From positions 4,526,001 to 4,590,000 of the forward strand of contig NZ_CP013926.1 of NCBI RefSeq assembly GCF_001562115.1: 64,000 nucleotides of DNA. Direction: 5' to 3'. This document shows, piece by piece, positions 1 through 8,988 of the stretch. The stretch's first letter is position 1. Every line of letters starts with the position of its first letter. A program made the translations under genes and the position numbers. Below the pieces are notes generated by a model, which was given only the letters and a program-made list of their open reading frames with translations, was not told the origin of the DNA and did no database searches. This DNA comes from Alteromonas stellipolaris (lineage in GTDB: Bacteria > Pseudomonadota > Gammaproteobacteria > Enterobacterales > Alteromonadaceae).

Positions 1-1
1 T

Positions 2-463
2 TCTAATGGTGCAACGCGAGAGTTTGAACGGATGGCAGGAGGCAATCGTGGCGCCGTCATGATTGTTCCCATGATTGATAAAGATACCATGGTATTGATT
101 CGTGAATATGCCGCAGGTACTCACTCCTATCAACTTGGCTTTCCAAAAGGCCTTATCGATCCTGGCGAGTCCGCCCTTGAAGCCGCCGATAGAGAATTGA
201 AAGAAGAAGCAGGTTTTGGTGCGAATGACCTGATTGAATTACACAAAGTTAGCATGGCACCTACCTTTTTTAATGCCAACATGACCATTGTAATAGCAAG
301 AGATTTATACCCTGAGCAACTAGAGGGTGATGAACCAGAGCCATTAGAAGTCATTCACTGGCCCCTTGCTGAGGCAGACGCGTTACTGGCGCGTGAAGAT
401 TTTATAGAAGCCCGCTGTATCGCTGCGCTGTTACTTGCTCAAAAATGGTTGAAGGACCAATAG
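2..463 (+). CDS. nudE: ADP compounds hydrolase NudE (5' partial)
   Basis: Nudix hydrolase that cleaves ADP-ribose, NADH and related ADP compounds in the cytoplasm. The reading frame is open to the window edge, so the true start lies upstream; the first in-frame ATG at 32 falls inside the conserved region and is not a credible start. The Nudix box is visible (GLIDPGES followed by RELKEEAGF), as is the NudE-typical stretch LYPEQLEGDEPEPL. About 150 of the usual 185 or so residues are present. It lies 3 bp before cysQ on the same strand, so the two are probably co-transcribed. Confidence 0.93.
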   Translation, partial: SNGATREFERMAGGNRGAVMIVPMIDKDTMVLIREYAAGTHSYQLGFPKGLIDPGESALEAADRELKEEAGFGANDLIELHKVSMAPTFFNANMTIVIARDLYPEQLEGDEPEPLEVIHWPLAEADALLAREDFIEARCIAALLLAQKWLKDQ

Positions 464-466
464 ATT

Positions 467-1315
467 ATGCCCGATGAACACCCCCACAGCGAACTATTAG
501 AGCTCGCAAAAACCGTTGCCGTTGAAGCCGGCGAAGCTGTGCTTAAAGTGTATGATAAAGGCGATTTTGACGCTTACCAAAAAGAAGACGATTCTCCAGT
601 TACTAGCGCCGACTACCTTGCCAACGATATTATTGTTAAACGCTTAAGCGACGCCACCCCCGACATTCCTATTCTGTCTGAAGAAAATAAGCATGCTAGC
701 TTAGAAGAGCGAAAGGACTGGCCACGTTATTGGCTTATTGACCCTATCGACGGTACGCAAGAATTCATTGCCCGAAGCGGTGACTTTGCGGTGAACATCG
801 CGCTTATTGAAAACAATCAGCCCAAAATTGGGGTTATCTTTTGGCCCCCAGGCCAATCGCTGTACTTTGCTGAAAAAGGTAAAGGGGCATTTAAATCGTC
901 ACCCGACGGTGAAGAGAAGATTGCCGTACGTAAGCTCGACGACCCTAAAAACAGCGTGGTTATGATTGCCATTAGTCGTAGGCAAAGCCGTGAAAAAGTA
1001 TTAGGCCGTATGTGTGCAAAGCGGGTTTATCAAACCCTTCCATTAGGCAGCTGTTCACTGAAAGCCTGCTTTATTGCAGAAGGTAAGGCCGATGTATTTA
1101 TGCGAATTGGCGTAACCGGCGAGTGGGATACCGGCGCGTCGCAGTGCATCGTATCTGAAGCCGGAGGCAGTATTGCTGCCGCGAACTTCGAACCGCTTAC
1201 GTATAATCAACGTCATTCGTTAGAGAACCCAGATTTTGTAGTAATGGGCGATCAAAGAGTGCCATGGAAAGATGTTGTCCAGTATAATGATTTTGTAAAC
1301 CCTCATCGTAATTAA
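467..1315 (+). CDS. cysQ: 3'(2'),5'-bisphosphate nucleotidase CysQ
   Basis: Removes the 3'-phosphate from PAP, the by-product of sulfate assimilation, and so protects sulfotransfer and RNA-degrading enzymes from PAP build-up. It belongs to the Mg-dependent inositol-monophosphatase fold: the metal-binding acidic pair is in SEEN (about residues 71-74), the signature DPIDGT is at 92-97, and a late WDTGA motif carries the second metal-site aspartate. At 282 residues it is slightly longer than E. coli CysQ (246). The start is 3 bp after the nudE stop, giving a two-gene unit also common in Vibrio and Shewanella relatives. Confidence 0.93.
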   Translation: MPDEHPHSELLELAKTVAVEAGEAVLKVYDKGDFDAYQKEDDSPVTSADYLANDIIVKRLSDATPDIPILSEENKHASLEERKDWPRYWLIDPIDGTQEFIARSGDFAVNIALIENNQPKIGVIFWPPGQSLYFAEKGKGAFKSSPDGEEKIAVRKLDDPKNSVVMIAISRRQSREKVLGRMCAKRVYQTLPLGSCSLKACFIAEGKADVFMRIGVTGEWDTGASQCIVSEAGGSIAAANFEPLTYNQRHSLENPDFVVMGDQRVPWKDVVQYNDFVNPHRN

Positions 1316-1391
1316 CACGTTAGGTTATTTGGTCTATGCCATCTTCGAGTAGTCTCGAGTGGACATTATTATTATTTAAAGGAGTAATATT

Positions 1392-1976
1392 ATGGTGACG
1401 ACACGTATTCGTAGGGTAACAACTGCCTTGCTTGCATGCGGTCTTGCGTTTCCTGCACTTGCTGACTGGAACCTAGATGGCGACACCAGTGTTTTGCATT
1501 TCCTTTCTACCAAGAATTCACAAATTACCGAAGTACATAAATTCGATAGTTTTGAAGGCAGTTTATCTAATGCTGGAAAATTGCGTGTTACGGTTAATTT
1601 GGCGTCGGTAAATACGTCAATTGATATTCGTAATACTCGTATGCAAGACATGCTATTCAATGTGGCTGAATTTGCAGAAGCTACTTTCGATGCAACCTTA
1701 CCTGAGTCAATGCTAAATTTAGCCGATGGCGAAGTGGCCAGCGGCAAAGTTGATGGCATTTTAACGCTGCATGGTATGGCGGTTCCTACTAGCTTTTCAG
1801 TAATGGCGAGCAAGGTAGACGCCGACACGTTAACGGTTTCAACTACCGCGCCTACGCTAATTAAAGCGGAGTCTTTCGGATTAACAGCAGGTATTGAAGC
1901 ATTGCAAAAAATTGCAGGGCTTAAAAGTATTACTACCACGGTGCCGGTTTCTTTCTCCGTCACTTTCACGCAGTAA
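1392..1976 (+). CDS. YceI family periplasmic protein
   Basis: A 194-residue secreted protein with a clear signal peptide (basic MVTTRIRR, hydrophobic core, cleavage after FPALA). The mature part shows the YceI lipocalin-like barrel pattern: DWNLDGDTSVLHF at the start, the conserved NTSIDIRNTRMQDMLFNV stretch, and a C-terminal strand ending in VPVSFSVTF. YceI proteins bind polyisoprenoids or other amphiphiles; the ligand here is unknown. A strong ribosome site (AAAGGAG) precedes the ATG. It stands alone, followed at once by a terminator. Confidence 0.85.
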   Translation: MVTTRIRRVTTALLACGLAFPALADWNLDGDTSVLHFLSTKNSQITEVHKFDSFEGSLSNAGKLRVTVNLASVNTSIDIRNTRMQDMLFNVAEFAEATFDATLPESMLNLADGEVASGKVDGILTLHGMAVPTSFSVMASKVDADTLTVSTTAPTLIKAESFGLTAGIEALQKIAGLKSITTTVPVSFSVTFTQ

Positions 1977-1994
1977 GCACACCTTTTTCAAAAG

Positions 1995-2036
1995 AGCCGG
2001 GGCTTTACCTTTAAAGTAAAGCAGCCCGGCTTTTTT
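1995..2036. terminator. Rho-independent terminator, probably bidirectional
   Basis: A long hairpin (arms AGCCGGGGCTTTAC and GTAAAGCAGCCCGGCT, with one bulge) ends in TTTTTT on the + strand and has an A-rich left flank, so it can end yceI transcription and opgH transcription from the other side. Confidence 0.85.
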
Positions 2037-2104
2037 GTGCCTACCTATTTATGTTCCGCGCTTTTAGCTGTTAGTCCTAGCTACGCGCTTACGCACATAA
2101 GATA

Positions 2105-4057
2105 CTAGGCGTTATTAACCAATGCTGGACGCATAGGAAGTGGCTTTTCGCTTAACACTTGCTCAGGCATGGTTACCCATAAGCTTTCAGGGAGCGCAGG
2201 CTCTTGCGCCTTGTACTGAGACAACGCGAAGTAATTCATAGCGACACGTAAACGTTTAAGGGCGATGCATTCATCCACTTCTTGGTCGATAACAAACACG
2301 CCCCATTTGCGCATTTGTATACCTAAATTGTCACTGCTCGTAATACGAATAACCGGCGCAGCCAGTACCATTCCAATTAACACAGGTAGCAACCACATAA
2401 ATAGCGACGGCGTGAAGTAGAAGGTTGTTACGCCCCACATCACTGCTAGGCAACTCATAAGCTGCGTATGTTTGAAGGCAACACTCCAGGGTACTTTTTT
2501 ACCTTCACGCTCTTGTGCTTCCCATTTAACCGAGTGCCCAACAAACACGCTTATTACGAAGAAGCTATGATAAAACATCATGAGCGGCGCAATAAGAATG
2601 GCCATGGTAATTTCTGCCACTGCGCTTTTCAGCAACGACATAGCACCACCAAACTCTTCTCTACGTTTAATTAAGGCAAGCACGATACCTAACACCTTCG
2701 GTAAGAAGAGTAGTGCTGCAGTACCCCACATAGTCACCATCATCATATCTTGACGAGCTACCTGCCAACTTGGGAATAACTGATATTCAGATACAAAGAA
2801 GTCAGGTACTGACGTGGCACGAATAAGAGCATCGGCTGTACCTAGCGCAAGCATGCAAAATAATACCAGCGATGAAATATAAGCAAACGCACCAAACAAA
2901 AAGTGAAGACGGTTAGCCGCTTTTAGGCCTTTCACATTTAGCAATCCTAAATGCTGGATATTACCTTGCACCCAACGACGGTCACGAATAGCGTAATCCA
3001 CAATGTTGCTAGGTACCTCTTCATAGCTGCCCGTAGTATCGGTCAGTAAATAGGCCTGCCAACCTGCACGGCGAAGCAGCGCGGCTTCAACAAAGTCATG
3101 ACTTAGAATTTCACCACCAAACGGGGCACTGCCTTCTAATTTCGGTAAGCCACAATGCTGCATAAAGGGCGCAATTCGAATAATCGCGTTATGACCCCAA
3201 TAGTTGGCGCTGTCTGTTTGCCAAAATGACAAACCTGTTGCCAACATTGGGCTGTAGAGGTGCGCAGCAAACTGCACAAAACGGCCAAAGAAGGTATTTT
3301 GACGTACTGGCATAGGGATAGTTTGAACTAATGCAGTATCTGGGTTTTGTTCAATACGGCGGGCTAAATCTAACATTCGCTCACCAGTCATTATGCTATC
3401 GGCATCCAGCACAATCATAGATTCGTAATTCGCGCCCCAGCGTTCGCAAAATTCTTTTAAGTTACCCACTTTGCGATGAAGATTCTTTTCCCGGCGACGA
3501 TAAAATACCTGCGATGCGTAGTTACCTAAACGCTTGGTCATACGTTGCCATGCGCGAAGCTCGGCATCCGCTTTGTTTTGGTCGCGGGTGTCACTTAACA
3601 TGTAAAAGTCGAAATGATCAGCCTGTGGCGTATTCATTAACTCACGTACACAAGCTTCGAAGCCCACCATAATTCGGCGCGTATCTTCATTGTATACTGG
3701 CATTACCACCGCATGGCGCTGGCTTAATTGTGCGGCTTCATCAGGCTTGCTTTGCTTTTTACGCAAGCTTAAAGGGTCAATATTAAACAGTTGAAGAACA
3801 AACCCGATAATACCGGTCCAAAAGGCCATACAAAGCCACGAGAACAGCATTAAGCCTAAACCAAGTTGAGCCATTTCAAGTTTAGTTAACCCATTAGGAA
3901 GAAAAATTTCATAAAGGCTCCAACCGGCCAAAGCCGTACTCGGAAGCACTAAAATTGCCATTATAAATAAGCGCATGTGCACTCCTGTCGTGATGAATCG
4001 ATCACGCTTTGTTGAGGATTTAGGGGAAATGGAAGCATTACTTGGGTTGATAGACAT
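2105..4057 (-). CDS. opgH: Glucans biosynthesis glucosyltransferase OpgH (MdoH)
   Basis: Inner-membrane family 2 glycosyltransferase that makes the beta-1,2 glucan backbone of osmoregulated periplasmic glucans from UDP-glucose. Visible in order: two N-terminal membrane segments, PVYNED (about 120), the metal/UDP-binding DAD (218-220), SHDF with the acceptor-side aspartate (about 321), RDRRWVQGN (about 358-366, the QxxRW-type signature), then several membrane segments. I chose the ATG at 4057 because GAGG lies just upstream; an ATG at 4087 would add ten residues. It overlaps opgG by 20 bp, implying translational coupling. At 650 residues it is about 200 shorter than E. coli OpgH, mainly because the long cytoplasmic N-terminus is absent. 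Confidence 0.93.
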   Translation of the reverse strand: MSINPSNASISPKSSTKRDRFITTGVHMRLFIMAILVLPSTALAGWSLYEIFLPNGLTKLEMAQLGLGLMLFSWLCMAFWTGIIGFVLQLFNIDPLSLRKKQSKPDEAAQLSQRHAVVMPVYNEDTRRIMVGFEACVRELMNTPQADHFDFYMLSDTRDQNKADAELRAWQRMTKRLGNYASQVFYRRREKNLHRKVGNLKEFCERWGANYESMIVLDADSIMTGERMLDLARRIEQNPDTALVQTIPMPVRQNTFFGRFVQFAAHLYSPMLATGLSFWQTDSANYWGHNAIIRIAPFMQHCGLPKLEGSAPFGGEILSHDFVEAALLRRAGWQAYLLTDTTGSYEEVPSNIVDYAIRDRRWVQGNIQHLGLLNVKGLKAANRLHFLFGAFAYISSLVLFCMLALGTADALIRATSVPDFFVSEYQLFPSWQVARQDMMMVTMWGTAALLFLPKVLGIVLALIKRREEFGGAMSLLKSAVAEITMAILIAPLMMFYHSFFVISVFVGHSVKWEAQEREGKKVPWSVAFKHTQLMSCLAVMWGVTTFYFTPSLFMWLLPVLIGMVLAAPVIRITSSDNLGIQMRKWGVFVIDQEVDECIALKRLRVAMNYFALSQYKAQEPALPESLWVTMPEQVLSEKPLPMRPALVNNA

Positions 4058-5747
4058 AATTCCAAACCTCACTGATACGTTTGCCATCTAGCTCGATATA
4101 AGCACGCATATCTACCGTGCTCTTGTCTTTAGGCTTAAGAAGAAAAGTGGCGCGCCACTCTTTACCTTCATTAACGGGGTAAAGGCGCTGCTGAGAAATT
4201 GCACCATTGCTACCTTGCACAATAAGCTTGGTAGTGTCTGGGTCGAAGCTTGTAACCGTGTTTTCATTGGCTGACGTGTCTGGTGTTGTCAGTTCAGGTG
4301 CTGCCAGTTCAGGTGAAGAGAAGTCGGGAGAAGAAAAATCAACAATAAAGCGGCGCTGAGTCTGCTTCGCTTCATCTTTTACTTTCTCGCCAGGTAACGA
4401 CGGCTGGCCTTGGCGTGTGCGAATAACGGTTGCCAACTCGCTAACAAATGCGTTTCGCTCTACCGTTTTTAACGTATAAGCAAAATAACGAGATTCACCA
4501 CTAAGTAACGGCGCTTCAGGCACCCAATACGCGACAATATTATCGTGCGTTTCAGAGTTAGTCGGTATTTCTACCACCTCTAATCGGCCTTTCTCAAATC
4601 CCTCGGTTGGGGTTACCCAAAGGCCTGGGCGAATATGGTAGTTTGCTTCAGCATCCAAATAATTGCCCCATTCACCGTCGCGCTGCAACATACCAAAACC
4701 TTTCGGCGCACTGTCACTTAACGAGGTGATTTGTAGCCTTGCAGGGTTAGTTAGTGGGCGCCAAATCTCTTCATCGGCATGGGTTACCATCAACACACCG
4801 TCACTGTCATGTACTTCAGGGCGGTAGTCGTCGGGGCGTTTTTCACTGTTTTCGCCATAAAGAAACATGCTGGTAAACGGGGCGACTCCTAGCTTTTCTA
4901 CGTCTTCACGGGCAAACAACCAGCTTTGCACATCAACTTCAGTATCAATGCCTGGCTCAATAACAAACTTGTACGCACCGGCCACTGACGGACTTTCTAA
5001 ACGCGCATAAATTGTAATAGGCTGCCCTTCTTTAGGCTCAATTAGCCAAAATTCGGTAAAGTGAGGAAACTCTTCCCCTTTCGTTAAGGCAGTATCAATG
5101 GCAAGCCCGCGAGCAGAAATACCATATACTTGGTTCTTACCCACTAAACGAAAATAAGAGGCCCCTAAAAATACGGCAAACTCATCTTTATATGTTTCGT
5201 TCTTCAACGGGTAATGCACGCGAAAGCCTGCAAACCCTGTTTTATCGTTAGTTAGCCCGGCTAGCGACGCTGCTTTGTCATCATAGCGAAACATGTCGCT
5301 TGTAAAGGGAATACGCTGCGCGCTATTAGATTCATCGATAGTATGAACTGTTACAGGCAACTCATAGAGAAATCCGGGGTGGAAAAACTGTACTTCGTAG
5401 TCATTCTCGCCATTCCACAAGCTTTTATCAGGATTAAAGCGGATAGCTCGATAAGTTTGATAATCAATTGATTTTAACCCGTCATCGAGACCATGATCGT
5501 TTTGCTCATAGCCTTGCTCGGCAGACGCTTTTGCGGCATTGATAACAGATTGAAGAATAGGGGATGCATCATGAGGTTCATTGCTATCACTTACTCCTTC
5601 AGCATTGATCACAGGTGCAACTAATAATGACAGCACACTGGCAATCACAACCGCAACGCGAGAGAAAAGTGACATAGGGCCTCGCTTAGTATCTTTACTG
5701 ACGCTCGTCACGCCATCAAAGCGGTCTTGTTTAAACTCTTGGTGCAT
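4038..5747 (-). CDS. opgG: Periplasmic glucans biosynthesis protein OpgG (MdoG)
   Basis: Periplasmic partner of OpgH that helps form or branch the osmoregulated glucans. The family is recognised from FNPDKSLW, FFHPGFLYE, the DFRVHYPL-like stretch GFRVHYPL and the FWLIEP and GLWVTPTEG motifs. A hydrophobic signal sequence lies at residues 25-49 (MSLFSRV to PVINA). The ATG at 5747 has a good GGAG site; an internal ATG at 5675, also behind GAGG, would give a conventional signal peptide and is a fair alternative. Between the main beta domain and the C-terminal Ig-like domain is an unusual repeat-like linker (DFSSPDFSSPELAAPEL). It is first in the opgGH operon. Confidence 0.92.
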   Translation of the reverse strand: MHQEFKQDRFDGVTSVSKDTKRGPMSLFSRVAVVIASVLSLLVAPVINAEGVSDSNEPHDASPILQSVINAAKASAEQGYEQNDHGLDDGLKSIDYQTYRAIRFNPDKSLWNGENDYEVQFFHPGFLYELPVTVHTIDESNSAQRIPFTSDMFRYDDKAASLAGLTNDKTGFAGFRVHYPLKNETYKDEFAVFLGASYFRLVGKNQVYGISARGLAIDTALTKGEEFPHFTEFWLIEPKEGQPITIYARLESPSVAGAYKFVIEPGIDTEVDVQSWLFAREDVEKLGVAPFTSMFLYGENSEKRPDDYRPEVHDSDGVLMVTHADEEIWRPLTNPARLQITSLSDSAPKGFGMLQRDGEWGNYLDAEANYHIRPGLWVTPTEGFEKGRLEVVEIPTNSETHDNIVAYWVPEAPLLSGESRYFAYTLKTVERNAFVSELATVIRTRQGQPSLPGEKVKDEAKQTQRRFIVDFSSPDFSSPELAAPELTTPDTSANENTVTSFDPDTTKLIVQGSNGAISQQRLYPVNEGKEWRATFLLKPKDKSTVDMRAYIELDGKRISEVWNYVYQPK

Positions 5748-6355
5748 GTCGTTATCTCCATGAATTAGGGCTATGCCAAAACACGTTCAAAAAAGCCACC
5801 AGCTAACTCCGTAGATGAATGCCCAAAGGTACTTTTTTGATAGGAACCTCGCTGACCCGTAAAGGAAGAAGAACTGGGTAGCGAATTAACCGCGCTTGAA
5901 CTCACTAGAGCAATTGCAAAGAATGATCCAACTTATCCAAAAGGGGTTAAATAACCATCAATCGCCATCTTTTCAAACATTTACAAACGGTATTATTGAA
6001 ATGAAGGGCGCTCTTATACTGTGTAAAAAAGGACTAAACATTAGACGAAAGGATATAGTGTTGTTTTTTAGATACACATTTCCCGCATTTTATTGTTCAG
6101 ATAATCAGCGCTATTTCATAAATCTAGTTCGGTGATAAAAAGCGGTCGTAGGTAAAAATCACTATCTTTCTGTTAGTTAAAGAAAAATCGTATATTTAAA
6201 CATCAGGCAATAACGTAATTGGCAAACCCTTTGCAAAACTAACTTCAGATTTAACAATGGAATTCGCGATACTTGTTTGCACAGCACGATGCACAGGTAC
6301 GCAAAATTTGAAGCGCAGGTATTTTTTCTTTCTGCGATAAATAGGAGTTTTTTCA
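5748..6355. other. Intergenic region upstream of opgG and the barrel gene
   Basis: About 600 bp with no convincing gene. It must hold the opgG promoter on the - strand and the promoter of the outer-membrane protein gene on the + strand. A TTG-initiated ORF of 79 codons (5896-6135, +) and a GTG-initiated ORF of 44 codons (5771-5905, -) are present, but neither has a good ribosome site or a recognisable family. The right half is AT-rich, as expected for a promoter zone. Confidence 0.5.
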
Positions 6356-6916
6356 ATGCGTAAAGCAATCACTTTACTTACAGCACTTACCGCTACCGCA
6401 GCCTCTGTTGCTTCTTTTGCAACGTTAGCTGAGTCTCCAGACTGGCGTTATGTAGAAGGTGGCTATAGCAAGATGGATTTTGACGATAACGAATCATTCG
6501 AACCAGATGGTTTCGTACTAAGCAGCAAATATCTACTAAACAGCAATATTTATTTAAACGGTGAATACAGCAACTTTGAAGAAGGCAATTTCGATTTCGA
6601 TATGCTAACGCTAGGTGCTGGTTACAGAATGCCGCTTAACGCGACTACCGACGCATACTTCGGTGCCAACTTTGAGCGTATCGATGGCGATTTCGATGAT
6701 GAGACAGGCTACAGCGTAAATGCGGGCGTTCGTTCTATGGTGACTGAGCAGGTAGAGCTTCTGGGCGAAGTAGGTTACTACGACGTTGAAGATGGCGATG
6801 CGACGTTTAAAGTAGGTGCAAACTATTACGTCACTCCTCAGTGGGCCGTAGGTGCCAGCTACAAGCTAATGGATGACTTAGACATCATGCAGGTAACTGC
6901 ACGCTACAGTTTCTAA
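6356..6916 (+). CDS. Small outer-membrane beta-barrel protein
   Basis: A 186-residue exported protein with a signal peptide cleaved near FATLA-ES. The mature chain alternates polar and hydrophobic residues in short strands rich in Tyr, Gly, Asp and Asn (for example YVEGGYSKMDF, LLGEVGYYDVEDG) and ends in ITARYSF-type fashion (VTARYSF) with the C-terminal phenylalanine typical of barrels inserted by the BAM machinery. Length suits an eight-strand OmpA-like or porin-family barrel without a peptidoglycan domain. TAGGAG precedes the start. Specific function is unknown. Confidence 0.75.
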   Translation: MRKAITLLTALTATAASVASFATLAESPDWRYVEGGYSKMDFDDNESFEPDGFVLSSKYLLNSNIYLNGEYSNFEEGNFDFDMLTLGAGYRMPLNATTDAYFGANFERIDGDFDDETGYSVNAGVRSMVTEQVELLGEVGYYDVEDGDATFKVGANYYVTPQWAVGASYKLMDDLDIMQVTARYSF

Positions 6917-6954
6917 ACCTTTCTCGTTTTTGGGATGCTCTCCTAAAGAAAGGT

Positions 6955-6981
6955 AGCCGGGTCACTCGCCCGGCTTTTTTT
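6955..6981 (+). terminator. Rho-independent terminator
   Basis: Hairpin AGCCGGG / CCCGGCT with a short loop followed by seven T residues, about 40 bp after the barrel gene. Confidence 0.88.
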
Positions 6982-7086
6982 GGTCTTCAATTTGAGCTTA
7001 TGCGATTTTAGGCACTTTTTTATTGAACAATTTCTTATTAAAATTGGTTAGTGAGCAGTTTGTTATTGAAATAACCTAAGGCACTT

Positions 7087-7329
7087 CTACTCTTCTTGAG
7101 CAGACTCACTTTCGGATGTCACATCGCCTTTTGGCCTGATATCCACACTCTCGTGAAGCTCTGAATACACTAGCACCGCCTCGTTGCTCTTAAGCGCATC
7201 TAACACCTGTGTCACTTTGGTTTCCATACTGACGTCTTCAGCGCCGTACTCTGTGCCTTCTCGCAGCACAAATGCTTCCACTAAACTGTGTAAGGTCTCA
7301 GTATCAACCGCATCGATTGGAATTATCAT
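7087..7329 (-). CDS. yheU: YheU family (UPF0270) protein
   Basis: An 80-residue cytoplasmic protein of unknown function, recognised by near-colinear match to E. coli YheU: MIIPID at the start, LVEAFVLREGTEYG, then EAVLVYSELHESVDI. It has a short acidic tail (SESESAQEE) beyond the E. coli length. A strong GGAGG site lies 5 bp before the ATG. It is last in the - strand series yheS, DUF2390, yheT, yheU, the order seen in E. coli apart from the DUF2390 gene. Confidence 0.88.
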   Translation of the reverse strand: MIIPIDAVDTETLHSLVEAFVLREGTEYGAEDVSMETKVTQVLDALKSNEAVLVYSELHESVDIRPKGDVTSESESAQEE

Positions 7330-7411
7330 CTTTGCCTCCAGAAAAAAATGAGTTCACGCTAACTATTATGCGTGAATTAAAGCCAGCTAACGTGCTAATA
7401 AATTAGAAAAC

Positions 7412-8440
7412 TTACACGTAGGGCGTGTTGGGGTTAATGGGTAATACATCGCTAACGTATCTTTTTACCCTTTCATGCAGCCACACTTTGGGGCTAAACA
7501 CTGAACCCTGCATAAAACCAACATGGCCACCACGCTCACTAAGTTCAAGGGTAACATTGCGCGCTAATTCTTCTTCTTTAGGCACCACTAAATGGTTCAT
7601 AAAGGGGTCGTCAATACTGTGCAACACAAGCGTAGGGCAGTGAATAGCACTTAAGAAATGGTACGCACTGCATTTCTCGTAATAGTCATTTGCATCTTCG
7701 AAACCATGCAAGGGCGCAGTGACTTTTTCGTCAAATTGCGCAAAGCTGGTAATGCTATCAACATCATCACCCGTTAATTGGATAAGTTTACGATAGTCGA
7801 TAAACGACATTTTTTTGCGCAGTGTGGTTTTTATGCTGTTTAAAAGGTATTTCTGATATACCCGCGAGAAACCGTGGTTAATTGATTTAGCACATTCCGA
7901 CAGCTTCAACGGTGATGATATAGCAATAGCCGCATTCAACCATTTTTGTGCTGGGTTCTCGCCAAGCAGCTTTAACAGCATGTTCCCGCCAAGAGAAAAA
8001 CCCACAGCGACTTTAGGGATCTGGGGGAATTTTTGGTTTAGCCAATCAAGAAAAAAGCTTGGATCGCCGGTCTCGCCAGAATGGTAACCTCTTGGCTTTA
8101 AATTCGGTACACCGCTACAGCCACGATAATGCATCATCACTACTTGCCAGCCATTCACCGATAAATTGGCCATCATATCGTTGGCATAATGTGAGCGAAT
8201 GCTGCCTTCAAGGCCATGGAACATCACAATAATGCCTGAGGGCTCTTCGGGCTTTGGCCCCCACGCAACGTCGACAAAATCGTCATCAGGCAGTGTTAAG
8301 CGTTCCATGCTGTATTTTAGCGGTAAACGTTTTTGAATGAAGCGCGGCCATATAGTTTGAACATGACGGTTCTTTGCCCAGCTTGGCACCCGAAAACTGC
8401 TTTTTATAATCTTTCCATGCGATAACGCGATTTTGCTCAT
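7412..8440 (-). CDS. yheT: Alpha/beta hydrolase YheT
   Basis: A 342-residue hydrolase of the YheT/ABHD family, cytoplasmic or membrane-associated, substrate not established. Landmarks: RHVQTIWPR near the N-terminus, oxyanion-side FHGLEGS, the nucleophile elbow GFSLGGN, a late acid in HSIDDPFM, and the catalytic histidine in GGHVGFM. Length matches E. coli YheT (340). It lies 20 bp after the DUF2390 gene and 82 bp before yheU, suggesting one operon. Confidence 0.9.
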   Translation of the reverse strand: MSKIALSHGKIIKSSFRVPSWAKNRHVQTIWPRFIQKRLPLKYSMERLTLPDDDFVDVAWGPKPEEPSGIIVMFHGLEGSIRSHYANDMMANLSVNGWQVVMMHYRGCSGVPNLKPRGYHSGETGDPSFFLDWLNQKFPQIPKVAVGFSLGGNMLLKLLGENPAQKWLNAAIAISSPLKLSECAKSINHGFSRVYQKYLLNSIKTTLRKKMSFIDYRKLIQLTGDDVDSITSFAQFDEKVTAPLHGFEDANDYYEKCSAYHFLSAIHCPTLVLHSIDDPFMNHLVVPKEEELARNVTLELSERGGHVGFMQGSVFSPKVWLHERVKRYVSDVLPINPNTPYV

Positions 8441-8460
8441 GATGTTTTCTTATTGTTATT

Positions 8461-8988
8461 TTACGACAACTGCTTCAGTAGCTGGCTGATTAACTCGCGG
8501 GCTTCCTGTTTTTCTCGTAGCCCATACGCATTAATGAGTGCAGCGATAGAGGCATTAAACACACCTGACATACTAGAGGCGCCTGAAGGTAAAGATGCCA
8601 AACCAAGGCTATTTACCGTTTCTACGATAATAGCTTGTTGCGCTTTTTCTAAAACTAACTCGTCATCTTTTAGCTGATTGTATTTCGCCAAGGCCTGCGG
8701 GTAGTTTGCATCTTGCTTGTCTTCTGGCTTCGCTTGCTTTCGCTCAAGCCGATGCTGCTTAAGGGTGTGTTCTGATGCTTCAACGGCGTTTATCACCGCG
8801 TTTAACTGAGGTAAATTGATAATGTAACCGTGCTCAATACACCAGCATATCAACAAAAGTATATTTACGTTAACACCATGGCGGTCTTGCAACAAAATGG
8901 CCAGTGGCGCTACATCGCCTTTGCCGTAGCGACTGCCCGCGTACTGCCAAAAGTCCTCTGCATTTACAATAGCATTATTGTGCTTCAT
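8461..8988 (-). CDS. DUF2390 / TIGR02444 family protein
   Basis: A 175-residue cytoplasmic protein of a family of unknown function, recognised from EDFWQYAGSRY, VLLQ-type repeatless helices and the conserved NVNILLLICWC stretch. The chosen ATG at 8988 gives the family's normal N-terminus (NAEDFW soon after the start) and overlaps the yheS end by 14 bp; a longer frame reaches back to 9051 inside yheS, but its extra residues look like out-of-frame yheS sequence. A charged helical segment (about 75-110) may form a coiled coil. Confidence 0.8.
   Translation of the reverse strand: MKHNNAIVNAEDFWQYAGSRYGKGDVAPLAILLQDRHGVNVNILLLICWCIEHGYIINLPQLNAVINAVEASEHTLKQHRLERKQAKPEDKQDANYPQALAKYNQLKDDELVLEKAQQAIIVETVNSLGLASLPSGASSMSGVFNASIAALINAYGLREKQEARELISQLLKQLS

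Noticed and set aside
1376..1969. A 197-codon open frame antisense to the YceI gene
   Set aside because: The sense frame has a signal peptide and family motifs; the antisense product has no recognisable features and is a codon-bias shadow.
5896..6135. A 79-codon frame upstream of the barrel gene
   Set aside because: TTG start, no ribosome site, AT-rich composition and no family; listed only within the intergenic entry.
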